A DNA stretch of 64,000 nt from assembly GCF_000974425.1 (NCBI RefSeq), contig NZ_CP010429.1:4449501-4513500 (forward strand), given 5' to 3'. The notes under the pieces were generated by a model that was given only the letters and a program-made list of their open reading frames with translations, was not told the DNA's origin and did not search any database. Below, piece after piece: positions 17,886 through 25,308 of this stretch. Position 1 is the first letter of the stretch; each line of letters opens with the position of its first letter. This stretch comes from Spirosoma radiotolerans. Lineage in GTDB: Bacteria; Bacteroidota; Bacteroidia; Cytophagales; Spirosomataceae. The position numbers were made by a program, and so were the translations under genes.

Positions 17886-18833
17886 TTAAAACGGCAGCTT
17901 TCCTAAATCAACGTTTCCACCGGTGAGTATGATGCCGATTTTCTGCCTGGCAAATTGCTCTTTGCGCTTAAGTACAGCCGCCAGCGGCACCGCGCAGGAT
18001 GGCTCAATGATGATTTTCATCCGCTCCCAGATCAACCGCATGGCTGCAATAATTTCTGGATCAGAGACGGTCAGAATATCACTGACGTGCGTACGAATAA
18101 TGGCTAACGTCCGTTCGCTGAGGCTTGTCATTAATCCATCAGCAATGGTGTTGATGTAAGGCGCTTTCTCCACGCGCCCCGTCTGAAACGACAGAATAGC
18201 ATCGGCAGCGCCTTCAGGCTCTCCGGCAACAACGCGGGTTGTTGGTGATAAGTAATGTGTCGATAGAGCGGTACCACTCAGGAGCCCTCCCCCACCAACC
18301 GGTGCCAGAATAACATCAAACGGACGATCTTGTGCAGCATCTTCAATTAATTCTTTCGCGGCTGTGGCCTGACCAGCGATCACCCGGTCATCATCAAATG
18401 GATGAACCAACACGGCACCTGTACGGGCCATCACTTCGCGGACACCAGCCTCGCGAGCGTCGAGCGTGGGCTCGCACTCGATGACCTCGGCACCGTACCC
18501 CCGAACAGCGTCTTTTTTCACCTGCGGAGCCGTGCGGGGCATCACAATGTAAGCAGGCATACCCACCTGCCGGGCCGCAAAAGCCACCGCCTGAGCGTGG
18601 TTGCCGGATGAGTGGGTTGTAATAGCTGAACCTTCGTTGTTCTGGGCAACCTGCAACACAGCGTTCAGTCCCCCTCGTGCCTTAAAAGCCCCAATCTTTT
18701 GAAAGTTTTCGCATTTAAAAAACAACTCGGCGCCTGCCCGGTCGTTGATTGTTTGATTTGTCAGCACGGCTGTACGATGAATATAGGGTCTGATCCGATC
18801 GTGGGCGCCTTGTATGGTATCGAACGTAATCAT
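17886..18833 (-). CDS. PLP-dependent threonine/serine dehydratase (or serine racemase) family
   Basis: This is a 315-residue fold-type II PLP enzyme. FQKIGAFKARGG places the Schiff-base lysine at residue 51. SSGNHAQAVAFAARQ is the substrate-loop motif, and GGGGLLSG binds the PLP phosphate. There is no C-terminal ACT domain, so it resembles catabolic threonine ammonia-lyase or serine racemase rather than the regulated biosynthetic IlvA. The product would be 2-oxobutyrate or pyruvate plus ammonia. It is the first gene of a four-gene minus-strand group (dehydratase, GNAT, small secreted protein, sugar dehydrogenase). Confidence 0.88.
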   Translation of the reverse strand: MITFDTIQGAHDRIRPYIHRTAVLTNQTINDRAGAELFFKCENFQKIGAFKARGGLNAVLQVAQNNEGSAITTHSSGNHAQAVAFAARQVGMPAYIVMPRTAPQVKKDAVRGYGAEVIECEPTLDAREAGVREVMARTGAVLVHPFDDDRVIAGQATAAKELIEDAAQDRPFDVILAPVGGGGLLSGTALSTHYLSPTTRVVAGEPEGAADAILSFQTGRVEKAPYINTIADGLMTSLSERTLAIIRTHVSDILTVSDPEIIAAMRLIWERMKIIIEPSCAVPLAAVLKRKEQFARQKIGIILTGGNVDLGKLPF

Positions 18834-18926
18834 TTAGTCGAGTGATAGAGATGTGGGCAAATTACGGAAGAAAACAATTCGCTTTCCGCTAAACCATTCG
18901 TCTGTCCGTAAATCGAATGAGTAATT

Positions 18927-18934
18927 TATCTTTG
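18927..18934 (+). promoter_or_regulatory. Possible -7 element before the TIM-barrel gene
   Basis: TATCTTTG matches the Bacteroidota -7 consensus TAnnTTTG exactly and lies about 70 bp before the start codon at 19004. No TTG is found at the expected -33 position, so this is only half a promoter. Confidence 0.3.
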
Positions 18935-19003
18935 GTTTGTTTCTTTGTCAGGTAAGCAGTCGTTTGCTTCCCCAAAACTCATGTTCTGTAAACCCGTTCC
19001 GTT

Positions 19004-19930
19004 ATGACCACCGATCGTCGTTCGTTTTTGAAACAAGCTGCTGGCTCTCTGGCTGGCATGGCTCTCATGCCGACTGTTTTTGCCGAAGCGCCCATGAAAA
19101 AGATGTTCTTCGATATTTCGCTGGCTGAGTGGTCGCTGCACAAAGCCCTGTTTAGCAAGAAAATCACAAATTTAGATTTCCCCGGCATTGCCCGTAAAGA
19201 GTTCGATATCAGCATTGTTGAGTACGTAAATCAATTCTTTAAAGACAAAGCGCAGGATAAAACCTACCTCAACGACCTGCTGGCCCGCTGTAAAGATAAT
19301 GGCATTACGAACAACCTCATCATGATAGATGGGGAAGGAAACCTGGGGGCAACGGATGCCGCCGAACGGGCAAAAGCCGTTGAAAATCACCACAAATGGG
19401 TCGAATGCGCGAAGTACCTCGGTTGTAAAACCATTCGGGTCAATGCCGCTGGACAAGGTACGGCCGAAGAGGTGGCTAAATCGGCCGTTGATGGCTTGAG
19501 CAAACTTGGCGAGTTTGCCAAGACGATGAACATCAACGTCATCGTTGAAAACCACGGTAGTTACTCCTCCAATGGGCAATGGCTTTCGGGCGTGATGAAG
19601 CAGGTGGGCATGAAGAACGTGGGTACGCTCCCCGACTTTGGAAACTTCTGTATCAAACGTGGTGATAACCACACCTGCGCCGAAGAGTATGACCGCTACA
19701 AGGGAACCGCTGAACTGATGCCTTTTGCGAAAGGAGCATCGGCTAAATTCTACGACTTCGACGCGAATGGTAACTGTGTTGAAACCGACTACAACCGCAC
19801 TATGAAAATTGTGAAGGATAGCGGGTTCAAAGGCATTATTGGTATCGAATACGAAGGTAACCAGCTCGAAGAGTACGACGGTATCCGTAAATCCAAAGCG
19901 CTACTGGAGCGGGTCGGCCCAACCGTTTAA
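19004..19930 (+). CDS. Tat-exported sugar phosphate isomerase/epimerase-like TIM-barrel protein
   Basis: This 308-residue protein starts with a twin-arginine signal (TTDRRSFLKQAAGSLAGMAL, cleavage near VFA-EA). The mature part is a xylose-isomerase-like (AP endonuclease 2) TIM barrel, with metal-site segments such as VIVENHGS, TLPDFGNFC, AKFYDFDANG and GIIGIEYEG. Related proteins act as sugar isomerases or epimerases, or in inositol catabolism; the substrate here is unknown. Tat export implies a folded, metal-bound periplasmic enzyme. A possible -7 promoter box lies upstream, and a structured spacer separates it from the aldehyde dehydrogenase gene on the same strand. Confidence 0.85.
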   Translation: MTTDRRSFLKQAAGSLAGMALMPTVFAEAPMKKMFFDISLAEWSLHKALFSKKITNLDFPGIARKEFDISIVEYVNQFFKDKAQDKTYLNDLLARCKDNGITNNLIMIDGEGNLGATDAAERAKAVENHHKWVECAKYLGCKTIRVNAAGQGTAEEVAKSAVDGLSKLGEFAKTMNINVIVENHGSYSSNGQWLSGVMKQVGMKNVGTLPDFGNFCIKRGDNHTCAEEYDRYKGTAELMPFAKGASAKFYDFDANGNCVETDYNRTMKIVKDSGFKGIIGIEYEGNQLEEYDGIRKSKALLERVGPTV

Positions 19931-19942
19931 AATTTAATATGA

Positions 19943-20065
19943 CGCGGCCGAGTGGCCGCTGCCACGGTTCGCCGTTGCCCTGGAAACCTACATAGCTGTA
20001 TCCTGTGTTGTCAACAAACAACAGGCGGCCACTTAGATTTTCACCGCAATGGTGAACTGTCCGCG
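19943..20065 (+). ncRNA. Candidate structured RNA with crossing helices before the aldehyde dehydrogenase gene
   Basis: Read as plus-strand RNA, 19964-19978 pairs with 20046-20060 over 15 contiguous pairs, three of them G-U. 19951-19959 pairs perfectly with 20025-20033, and 19943-19947 with 20061-20065. The first two helices cross, which gives pseudoknot topology. GGCCGC at 19954-19959 can instead close a six-pair local hairpin with 19944-19949, so two exclusive folds exist. The G-U pairs mean the helix is complete only as plus-strand RNA. It ends 30 nt before the aldehyde dehydrogenase ATG. An eroded dispersed repeat is the main alternative. Confidence 0.35.
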
Positions 20066-20095
20066 CTGTTTCCTTTAATTCATTGTTGAAACCTT

Positions 20096-21706
20096 ATGCC
20101 AACCACGCAACAATCCATCAACGTCAGTTTTATTGGCCATGAACCGATTTCGGGCGACGGGAACCTATTCCGCGCGTTTGCCCCTGCCCGCCACGAGAAC
20201 CTTACGGATGAATTCGCCAATGTTTCTGCGGAACAGGCTAATCAGGCCGTCGAGAAAGCGGCTGACGCTTTCCCGGTTTATGCAAAACTAACGTCTACCC
20301 AGCGCGCTGAATTTTTAGATACAATTGCCAGCGAACTGGAAGCCCTCGGTGACGAACTCGTTGAACGGGCCGTTCTCGAAAGCGGTCTGCCAACGGGCCG
20401 GATTTCGGGGGAGCGGGGCCGGACAACGGGGCAATTACGCATGTTTGCTAACCTCCTGCGTGAAGGTTCGTGGGTGGATGCCCGCATCAATCCGGCTCTG
20501 CCTGATCGCCAGCCCCTGCCGCGTACGGATCTACGCCGGATGCTGGTGCCACTTGGCCCAGTTGTGGTTTTTGGTGCCAGTAACTTTCCGCTGGCCTTCT
20601 CGGTGGCGGGTGGCGATACAGCTTCGGCTCTGGCAGCTGGCTGTCCGGTAGTCGTTAAGGCGCACCCGTCTCATCCGGGCACCTCATCGCTGGTTGGACA
20701 GGCTATTGTGGCAGCGGCTGAAAAAACGGGGATGCCGGACGGCGTTTTTTCGCTCCTCCACGCCGACAATGAAGTAGCCCAGCAACTCGTCGCTCATCCA
20801 GCCATAAAAGCCGTCGGTTTTACAGGCTCTCGGGCGGGTGGGCTGGCCTTGTTGCGCGTAGCCCAGGGGCGGCCGGAACCGATTCCGGTCTATGCTGAAA
20901 TGAGCGCCGTCAATCCAGTTGTTGTACTTCCGGGCGCCATTAGCCAGCCCGATGGACCCAATTCGGCGACTGCTGTAGCCGCTGGTTTAGCCGCTTCGGT
21001 GACGCTTGGCGTGGGACAGTTCTGCACCAATCCGGGGTTGACTTTCCTGCTGGATTCCCCGAATACAGCCACTTTTCTGGAAACAGTTGCCGAAAAAATC
21101 CGGGCATCGGCTCCAGCAACCATGCTGAACGCGGGTATCTGTCAGGCCTATCAAAAAGGCGTGCAACAGAATAGAGTCGTCCCGGGTGTGCATGTACTGG
21201 CCGAAGCTGACACGGATGCCGATAGCAACCAAACGCAGGGAAGGCCCACGGTACTCAGTACAACGGCACCTATTTTTCTAAGCAGTGAATTTCTGAGTGA
21301 AGAAGTCTTCGGGCCATCGTCGCTGATTGTGGTGTGCGAAACAGAAACCGAACTGGCCGACTGCCTGACCATGCTGGAAGGGCAACTTACCGCGACAATT
21401 TACGCCACGGCTGAGGAGTTAAAAGCTTCTTCTGTTGACTGGGTTGCTCTCTTGCAGGCGAAAGCCGGACGCGTGTTATTCGGTGGTTTCCCCACCGGCG
21501 TTGAGGTTAGTGAAGCCATGACGCACGGAGGCCCCTTCCCGGCCACTTCCGACAGCCGCTCGACATCCGTGGGCACAGGCGCTATTCTGCGCTTTGTCAG
21601 GCCTGTAACGTATCAAAGCTTTCCTGATGAGCTATTACCGCCTGCCTTGCAGAACGCGAATCCACTTGGTATCTGGAGGAATGTTGATGGAGTGATGAAA
21701 AAGTAA
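20096..21706 (+). CDS. Alpha-ketoglutaric semialdehyde (2,5-dioxovalerate) dehydrogenase
   Basis: This 536-residue aldehyde dehydrogenase belongs to the NADP-linked ketoglutarate-semialdehyde branch. The cofactor-fold segment is GPVVVFGASNFPLAFSVAGG. The general base is Glu268 in YAEMSAVNPVV and the nucleophile is Cys310 in VGQFCTNPG. The C-terminal signature GGPFPATSDSRSTSVG is typical of this branch. The reaction is oxidation of 2,5-dioxopentanoate to 2-oxoglutarate, the last step in oxidative breakdown of pentoses, uronic acids or hydroxyproline. It follows the TIM-barrel gene, with a structured spacer between them, and ends just before a 72-bp palindrome. The sugar-acid context fits the pectin and sugar genes elsewhere in the window. 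Confidence 0.9.
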   Translation: MPTTQQSINVSFIGHEPISGDGNLFRAFAPARHENLTDEFANVSAEQANQAVEKAADAFPVYAKLTSTQRAEFLDTIASELEALGDELVERAVLESGLPTGRISGERGRTTGQLRMFANLLREGSWVDARINPALPDRQPLPRTDLRRMLVPLGPVVVFGASNFPLAFSVAGGDTASALAAGCPVVVKAHPSHPGTSSLVGQAIVAAAEKTGMPDGVFSLLHADNEVAQQLVAHPAIKAVGFTGSRAGGLALLRVAQGRPEPIPVYAEMSAVNPVVVLPGAISQPDGPNSATAVAAGLAASVTLGVGQFCTNPGLTFLLDSPNTATFLETVAEKIRASAPATMLNAGICQAYQKGVQQNRVVPGVHVLAEADTDADSNQTQGRPTVLSTTAPIFLSSEFLSEEVFGPSSLIVVCETETELADCLTMLEGQLTATIYATAEELKASSVDWVALLQAKAGRVLFGGFPTGVEVSEAMTHGGPFPATSDSRSTSVGTGAILRFVRPVTYQSFPDELLPPALQNANPLGIWRNVDGVMKK

Positions 21707-21708
21707 AG

Positions 21709-21780
21709 GTAATTCCTATGAAAAGTTAGGGGCAAGAAGATAGTACTATCTTCTTGCCCCTAACTTTTCATAGGAATTAC
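21709..21780. repeat. Perfect 72-bp palindrome, possible bidirectional terminator
   Basis: Positions 21709-21744 and 21745-21780 are exact reverse complements with no spacer (centre GATAGTACTATC). It begins two bases after the aldehyde dehydrogenase stop codon and lies before the convergent SDR gene. It lacks a U-tract. A loopless palindrome this long is unusual and is treated as a repeat that may also terminate transcription. Confidence 0.9.
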
Positions 21781-21811
21781 AAAAATAGAATCTGAGTAAC
21801 CTGGCTCCTTT

Positions 21812-22513
21812 CTACTTCAAGCTCCCCATGCCGCCATCGATGCCAATAATCTGGCCAGTGATCCAACTGGCCTGATCTGTGAGTAGATAGGCCGCCATGC
21901 TGGCGATGTCCTGAGGGGAACCATACCGGTTTAGGGGGTGACGTTTGTTGGCCGCTTCCCGTTTTGTGTCGTCTCCAAGCAGGAAGCCCGCCATGGGTGT
22001 GTCTGTCAACGAGGGCGCAATGGCATTTACCCGAACATTGAAGGGTGCCAGTTCAGCCGCCAGCGATTTAGCCAGTCCTTCAACCGCCGACTTCGCTACC
22101 GACACAGATGAGTGCATTCCCATTCCCAATTTGGCGGCTACCGTACTGAATAGGACAACACTTGCCGATTTAGACTTCTTGATGGCGGCATAACTGGCAT
22201 GAATAGCACTTACGGCCCCTAACACATTAATCTCAAAATCACGTCGGTAATCATCCAGGGCGAGCCGTTGGAAAGGCTTGAGGTTAATACTGCCGGGGCA
22301 ATAAACCAGACCGTGCAGGGTATCGGGTAGTTGGTTCAGCGCATCTACGGCGGGCGTTTGCGTAACGTCCCAGGTCATGTGAGTAGACTGGATACCTTCA
22401 GGTTCTGTACGACCAGCGGTAAATAGTATGGCGCCCTGAGCCTGAAGTTGTTGAGCCAGCGCGTGACCAATCCCTGAACTAGCCCCAATGATAAGAATCT
22501 GTTTACCCTGCAT
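21812..22513 (-). CDS. Short-chain dehydrogenase/reductase family protein lacking the usual catalytic Tyr
   Basis: This 233-residue SDR has the Rossmann motif GASSGIGHALAQQL (10 onward), the strand LHGLVYCPGSINL in place of NNAG, a catalytic-position Ser in SVVLFSTVAAK, and the C-terminal SWITGQIIGIDGGMGSL. The YxxxK box reads VSVAK within MHSSVSVAKSAVEGL, so the Lys is present but the Tyr position is Val. Either it belongs to an SDR subfamily with a different proton donor or it is not a classical oxidoreductase. It is convergent with the aldehyde dehydrogenase gene and is followed upstream by a class-A hairpin and folE. Confidence 0.82.
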   Translation of the reverse strand: MQGKQILIIGASSGIGHALAQQLQAQGAILFTAGRTEPEGIQSTHMTWDVTQTPAVDALNQLPDTLHGLVYCPGSINLKPFQRLALDDYRRDFEINVLGAVSAIHASYAAIKKSKSASVVLFSTVAAKLGMGMHSSVSVAKSAVEGLAKSLAAELAPFNVRVNAIAPSLTDTPMAGFLLGDDTKREAANKRHPLNRYGSPQDIASMAAYLLTDQASWITGQIIGIDGGMGSLK

Positions 22514-22519
22514 AAACGA

Positions 22520-22597
22520 GTTTGTGGTTTGTCGTTCGTAGTTGGCTAGTATAAAAGTGGTTATCCATCAGCCAACTACGAACGACAAACCACAAAC
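22520..22597. repeat. Perfect 28-bp-arm modular hairpin between the SDR gene and folE
   Basis: The arms 22520-22547 and 22570-22597 are exact reverse complements with a 22-base loop. The words (GTTTGTGGTTTGTCGTTCG, ending GTTGGCT at the loop side) are those of the family at 9085-9180. It fills nearly all of the 94-bp spacer between two minus-strand genes. Confidence 0.85.
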
Positions 22598-22607
22598 GTA
22601 TAGGTAA

Positions 22608-23396
22608 CTAAATAGTCACACTTGGTTGGGCAATATACCGGAGAAGCTCCTGTTTGGTCGCTTCGTCAGCAAACTTACCGCCATATGATGCCGTAACGGT
22701 CGAGCTATTAATGTCATGAACACCGCGCGTTGATACACAAAGATGCTTGGCGTCAATAATAACGGCCACATCGTCGGTCTCAAGTACGCGCTTCAACTCT
22801 TCGGCGATTTGTACTGTCAGACGCTCCTGAACCTGTGGTCGCTTACCGAAATATTCGACAACCCGATTTAGTTTGGATAGGCCAATTACTTTACCGCTGG
22901 AGATGTAGGCAACGTGCGCTTTGCCAATGATCGGCACAAAATGGTGCTCGCAATACGTCTGAACGGTGATGTCTTTTTCAACAAGCATCTCATTGTATCG
23001 AAATTTATTATCGAACAAGGTAGGCTTGGGTTTATTGGCTGGATTCAGGCCACTAAAAATCTCATTTACATACATTTTAGCGACCCGGCGGGGCGACCCT
23101 TTCAAACTATCGTCGGTGAGGTCGAGGCCAAGTATCCCCATAATTTCACGAAAATGTTCTTCGATAAGGTCAATCTTAAGATCGTCATCAATAGCAAAGG
23201 CATCGGGACGCATGGGGGTATCAATAGACGATGCACCATGAGCGTCACCAATTTCATCGACTAATTCGTCGACTTCCCAGGCAGACAGGCCCGTTGAATC
23301 AGTCCGATGACTGTCCAGCGCATGACCGTTCTGTTGACCACCAGTCGTAGGTTGACTAGTAGACGGGGTATTCGACGAAGTTCCGTTCAGTTTCAT
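22608..23396 (-). CDS. folE: GTP cyclohydrolase I
   Basis: This 262-residue enzyme converts GTP to 7,8-dihydroneopterin triphosphate, the first step towards tetrahydrofolate and the precursor of queuosine. The core (about residues 75-262) has QTYCEHHFVPIIGKAHVAYI with the zinc-ligand Cys and the His pair, then IGLSKLNRVVEYFGKRPQVQERLT and HLCVSTRGVHD with the second zinc Cys. The first about 75 residues are an extra, low-complexity, probably disordered extension rich in Ser/Thr/Gln/Gly, not found in typical 190-220-residue FolE proteins. The ATG at 23396 lies 41 bp inside the upstream queD gene, so the two are tightly coupled. Confidence 0.95.
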   Translation of the reverse strand: MKLNGTSSNTPSTSQPTTGGQQNGHALDSHRTDSTGLSAWEVDELVDEIGDAHGASSIDTPMRPDAFAIDDDLKIDLIEEHFREIMGILGLDLTDDSLKGSPRRVAKMYVNEIFSGLNPANKPKPTLFDNKFRYNEMLVEKDITVQTYCEHHFVPIIGKAHVAYISSGKVIGLSKLNRVVEYFGKRPQVQERLTVQIAEELKRVLETDDVAVIIDAKHLCVSTRGVHDINSSTVTASYGGKFADEATKQELLRYIAQPSVTI

Positions 23397-23790
23397 ACAG
23401 TCTGATTTTAAGGTCTAAGCCCTCGCTTAGTTGGTTGCGTAAAAGGTTGTAGATGACTATGGCAATGTTTTCGGCCGATGGATTAAGATCAGCGAACTCT
23501 TCGGTATCCAGATTTAGGTTCTTATGATCGAAGCGATCAGTAACGTGTTCCTGAATAAGATTACCAAGGAGTTTCATATCGATCACATAACCTGTTTCCG
23601 GATCAATCGGGCCGGTTACCTGCACAATTAATTCGTAATTGTGCCCGTGATAATTAGGATTGTTGCATTTGCCGTATACCCGCGTGTTTTTTTCGTCTGA
23701 CCAGTTTGGGTTGTTCAGACGATGAGCAGCATTGAAATGTTCCTTGCGAAACACCGCCACTCGTGGGGCATTTGCCCGAGAATCAATCAT
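23356..23790 (-). CDS. queD: 6-carboxy-5,6,7,8-tetrahydropterin synthase / 6-pyruvoyl-tetrahydropterin synthase family
   Basis: This 144-residue enzyme has the T-fold. EHFNAAHRL and YHGHNYEL supply the three zinc-binding His residues, and the catalytic Cys is in VYGKCNNPN. DHKNLNLD and SAENIAIVIYNLL complete the family pattern. QueD converts dihydroneopterin triphosphate, the FolE product, to carboxy-tetrahydropterin for queuosine synthesis. Its 41-bp overlap with folE supports this pathway. A queuosine-precursor transporter (YhhQ) is also in the window at 32.7 kb, although far away. A biopterin-type PTPS role cannot be ruled out from sequence alone. Confidence 0.88.
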   Translation of the reverse strand: MIDSRANAPRVAVFRKEHFNAAHRLNNPNWSDEKNTRVYGKCNNPNYHGHNYELIVQVTGPIDPETGYVIDMKLLGNLIQEHVTDRFDHKNLNLDTEEFADLNPSAENIAIVIYNLLRNQLSEGLDLKIRLYETERNFVEYPVY

Positions 23791-23960
23791 AGAAACAAAT
23801 TGAAATTAGGGTTCGATCAACCTGTCGTTACAAAGGTTGTGTACAACACAGGCAGACAGTCGAGCGAGTAGCTAAGTCGCTCTTTCGTATGCAATGAATT
23901 AACCAATCAACAAGCGTTCAGTTTATTTTGTTCAACGTTTATTAAAAAAAGCTAAACAAA

Positions 23961-23978
23961 ACCTGAAACGTTTCAGGT
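23961..23978. promoter_or_regulatory. 18-bp perfect palindrome, LacI-family-type operator
   Basis: ACCTGAAACGTTTCAGGT is an exact even palindrome with a central CG, the form typical of LacI-family operators (compare PurR and FruR sites with central AACGTT). It lies in the divergent region between queD (minus, 171 bp away) and the metallo-hydrolase gene (plus, 91 bp away). No LacI-type regulator gene is in the window. Confidence 0.5.
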
Positions 23979-24068
23979 CAATAACATCCACTTATCCGGT
24001 ATTGTTCCCGCTCATCTACTCCGTTAGACTGCACGGAACCAGATGATATAGGATGCGGTTGTGCCCCC

Positions 24069-25175
24069 ATGAAACGCTTACGTAAACCTATGCTATTAAC
24101 TTTATTTATCGTTACCGGACTGATTGCCACTACCTTCCTTTTCCTGCAACAAAGTCCATTCGGAAGTAACCCGTCAGCCACTCGCCTGGAGCGAATCAAA
24201 CGCTCACCCTATTATAGAGATGGCGCTTTTCAGAACCTGGAAAAGACGGAGGTGATGTCTGAAAATACCTCTTACCTGGGTATGATGCGCGATTTTATCA
24301 ATAAAGACAAAGACAATGTCCCACCTAAACCGCTGCCATCGGTACGAACAGATCTGAAGGCCTTACCCGATGAGAAACCAACAATTGTCTGGTTCGGGCA
24401 TTCGTCTTACCTGATAAAATCGCAGGGCACTACCATTTTGGTTGACCCGGTCTTTAGCGGTTATGCTTCGCCCGTTTCGTTTTTTGGCAAAGCCTATGCG
24501 GGATCCAACGTGTACAGCGTTGAAGACATGCCGACTATTGATCTGTTGATCCTGTCTCACGATCACTACGATCACCTCGATTATGAAACGATCACAAAGC
24601 TTATTCCCAAAGTCAAAAAATTCTATACAGCGCTGGGCGTAGGTGCTCACCTCGAACGCTGGGGCGTTCCGGCCGACCGTATTGTGGAATTCGATTGGTG
24701 GGAAAGTCATCATGTGGCTACGGATCTGGACTTGACGGCGGTTCCAGCCCGCCACTTTTCGGGGCGTAGCCTTACACGCGGAAAAACCCTATGGACGGCT
24801 TTTGTGATGAAAATTCATGGCTATTCGCTATACCTGGGGGGCGATTCGGGCTATGGAAAACATTTCAAGACGATCGGCGATCAATACGGTCCATTCGATC
24901 TGGCCATTCTTGAATGCGGTCAGTATGGCAAAGACTGGCCCAATATTCATATGTTTCCGGAAGAGGTTGCTACGGCTGCCCAGGACCTACGAGCGAAAAC
25001 TGTGTTGCCTGTGCACTGGGCTAAGTTCTCCCTGGCCAATCATGCCTGGACAGACCCTATTGAGCGGTTTACGAAACGGGCTACCGAACAAAAGCTGGAC
25101 TTTACGACGCCAATGATTGGCGAGCCTGTTGTCGTCGAGGCACAATACCCAAAGTCCAGGTGGTGGGTTTACTAG
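24069..25175 (+). CDS. Membrane-anchored metallo-beta-lactamase-fold hydrolase (NAPE-PLD/UlaG-like)
   Basis: This 368-residue protein has an N-terminal hydrophobic segment (MLLTLFIVTGLIATTFLFL, about 8-26) that is a signal anchor or uncleaved signal. The MBL fold follows: TIVWFGHSSYLIKSQGTTILVDPVFSG, the metal motif LSHDHYDHLDYET, then YLGGDSGYGKH, and a late VLPVHWAKFSL histidine. This arrangement resembles N-acylphosphatidylethanolamine phospholipase D and related lipid or lactone hydrolases. The likely site is the periplasmic face of the inner membrane. A LacI-type palindrome lies 91 bp before the start and could regulate it. The substrate is unknown. Confidence 0.85.
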   Translation: MKRLRKPMLLTLFIVTGLIATTFLFLQQSPFGSNPSATRLERIKRSPYYRDGAFQNLEKTEVMSENTSYLGMMRDFINKDKDNVPPKPLPSVRTDLKALPDEKPTIVWFGHSSYLIKSQGTTILVDPVFSGYASPVSFFGKAYAGSNVYSVEDMPTIDLLILSHDHYDHLDYETITKLIPKVKKFYTALGVGAHLERWGVPADRIVEFDWWESHHVATDLDLTAVPARHFSGRSLTRGKTLWTAFVMKIHGYSLYLGGDSGYGKHFKTIGDQYGPFDLAILECGQYGKDWPNIHMFPEEVATAAQDLRAKTVLPVHWAKFSLANHAWTDPIERFTKRATEQKLDFTTPMIGEPVVVEAQYPKSRWWVY

Positions 25176-25179
25176 CTAT

Positions 25180-25210
25180 CGATGGCAGGGGCTATAGCTT
25201 CGTGCCATCG
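25180..25210. terminator. Weak hairpin after the metallo-hydrolase gene
   Basis: CGATGGCA (25180-25187) pairs with TGCCATCG (25203-25210) around a loop containing GCTATAGC. There is no T-run, so it may be only a weak terminator. Confidence 0.35.
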
Positions 25211-25273
25211 ACTTAATCTGCATAAGCTAAAATTAACATAGCGTATGTTTTCTGCCGTGAAACAGCGTTCTTT

Positions 25274-25299
25274 GGTACGTAAACCCCACTCTACGTACC
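25274..25299. promoter_or_regulatory. Inverted repeat just before the GH109 gene start
   Basis: GGTACGTA (25274-25281), 10 bases, then TACGTACC (25292-25299), ending 9 bp before the ATG at 25309. It could be an operator or a leader hairpin that limits ribosome access. Confidence 0.4.
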
Positions 25300-25308
25300 G
25301 CATTCGTT

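Noticed and set aside
19836-20021. Minus-strand frame with VDNTGYSYVGFQGNGEPWQRPLG
   Set aside because: Short, overlaps the TIM-barrel gene end, and the same bases are explained by inverted-repeat or RNA structure.
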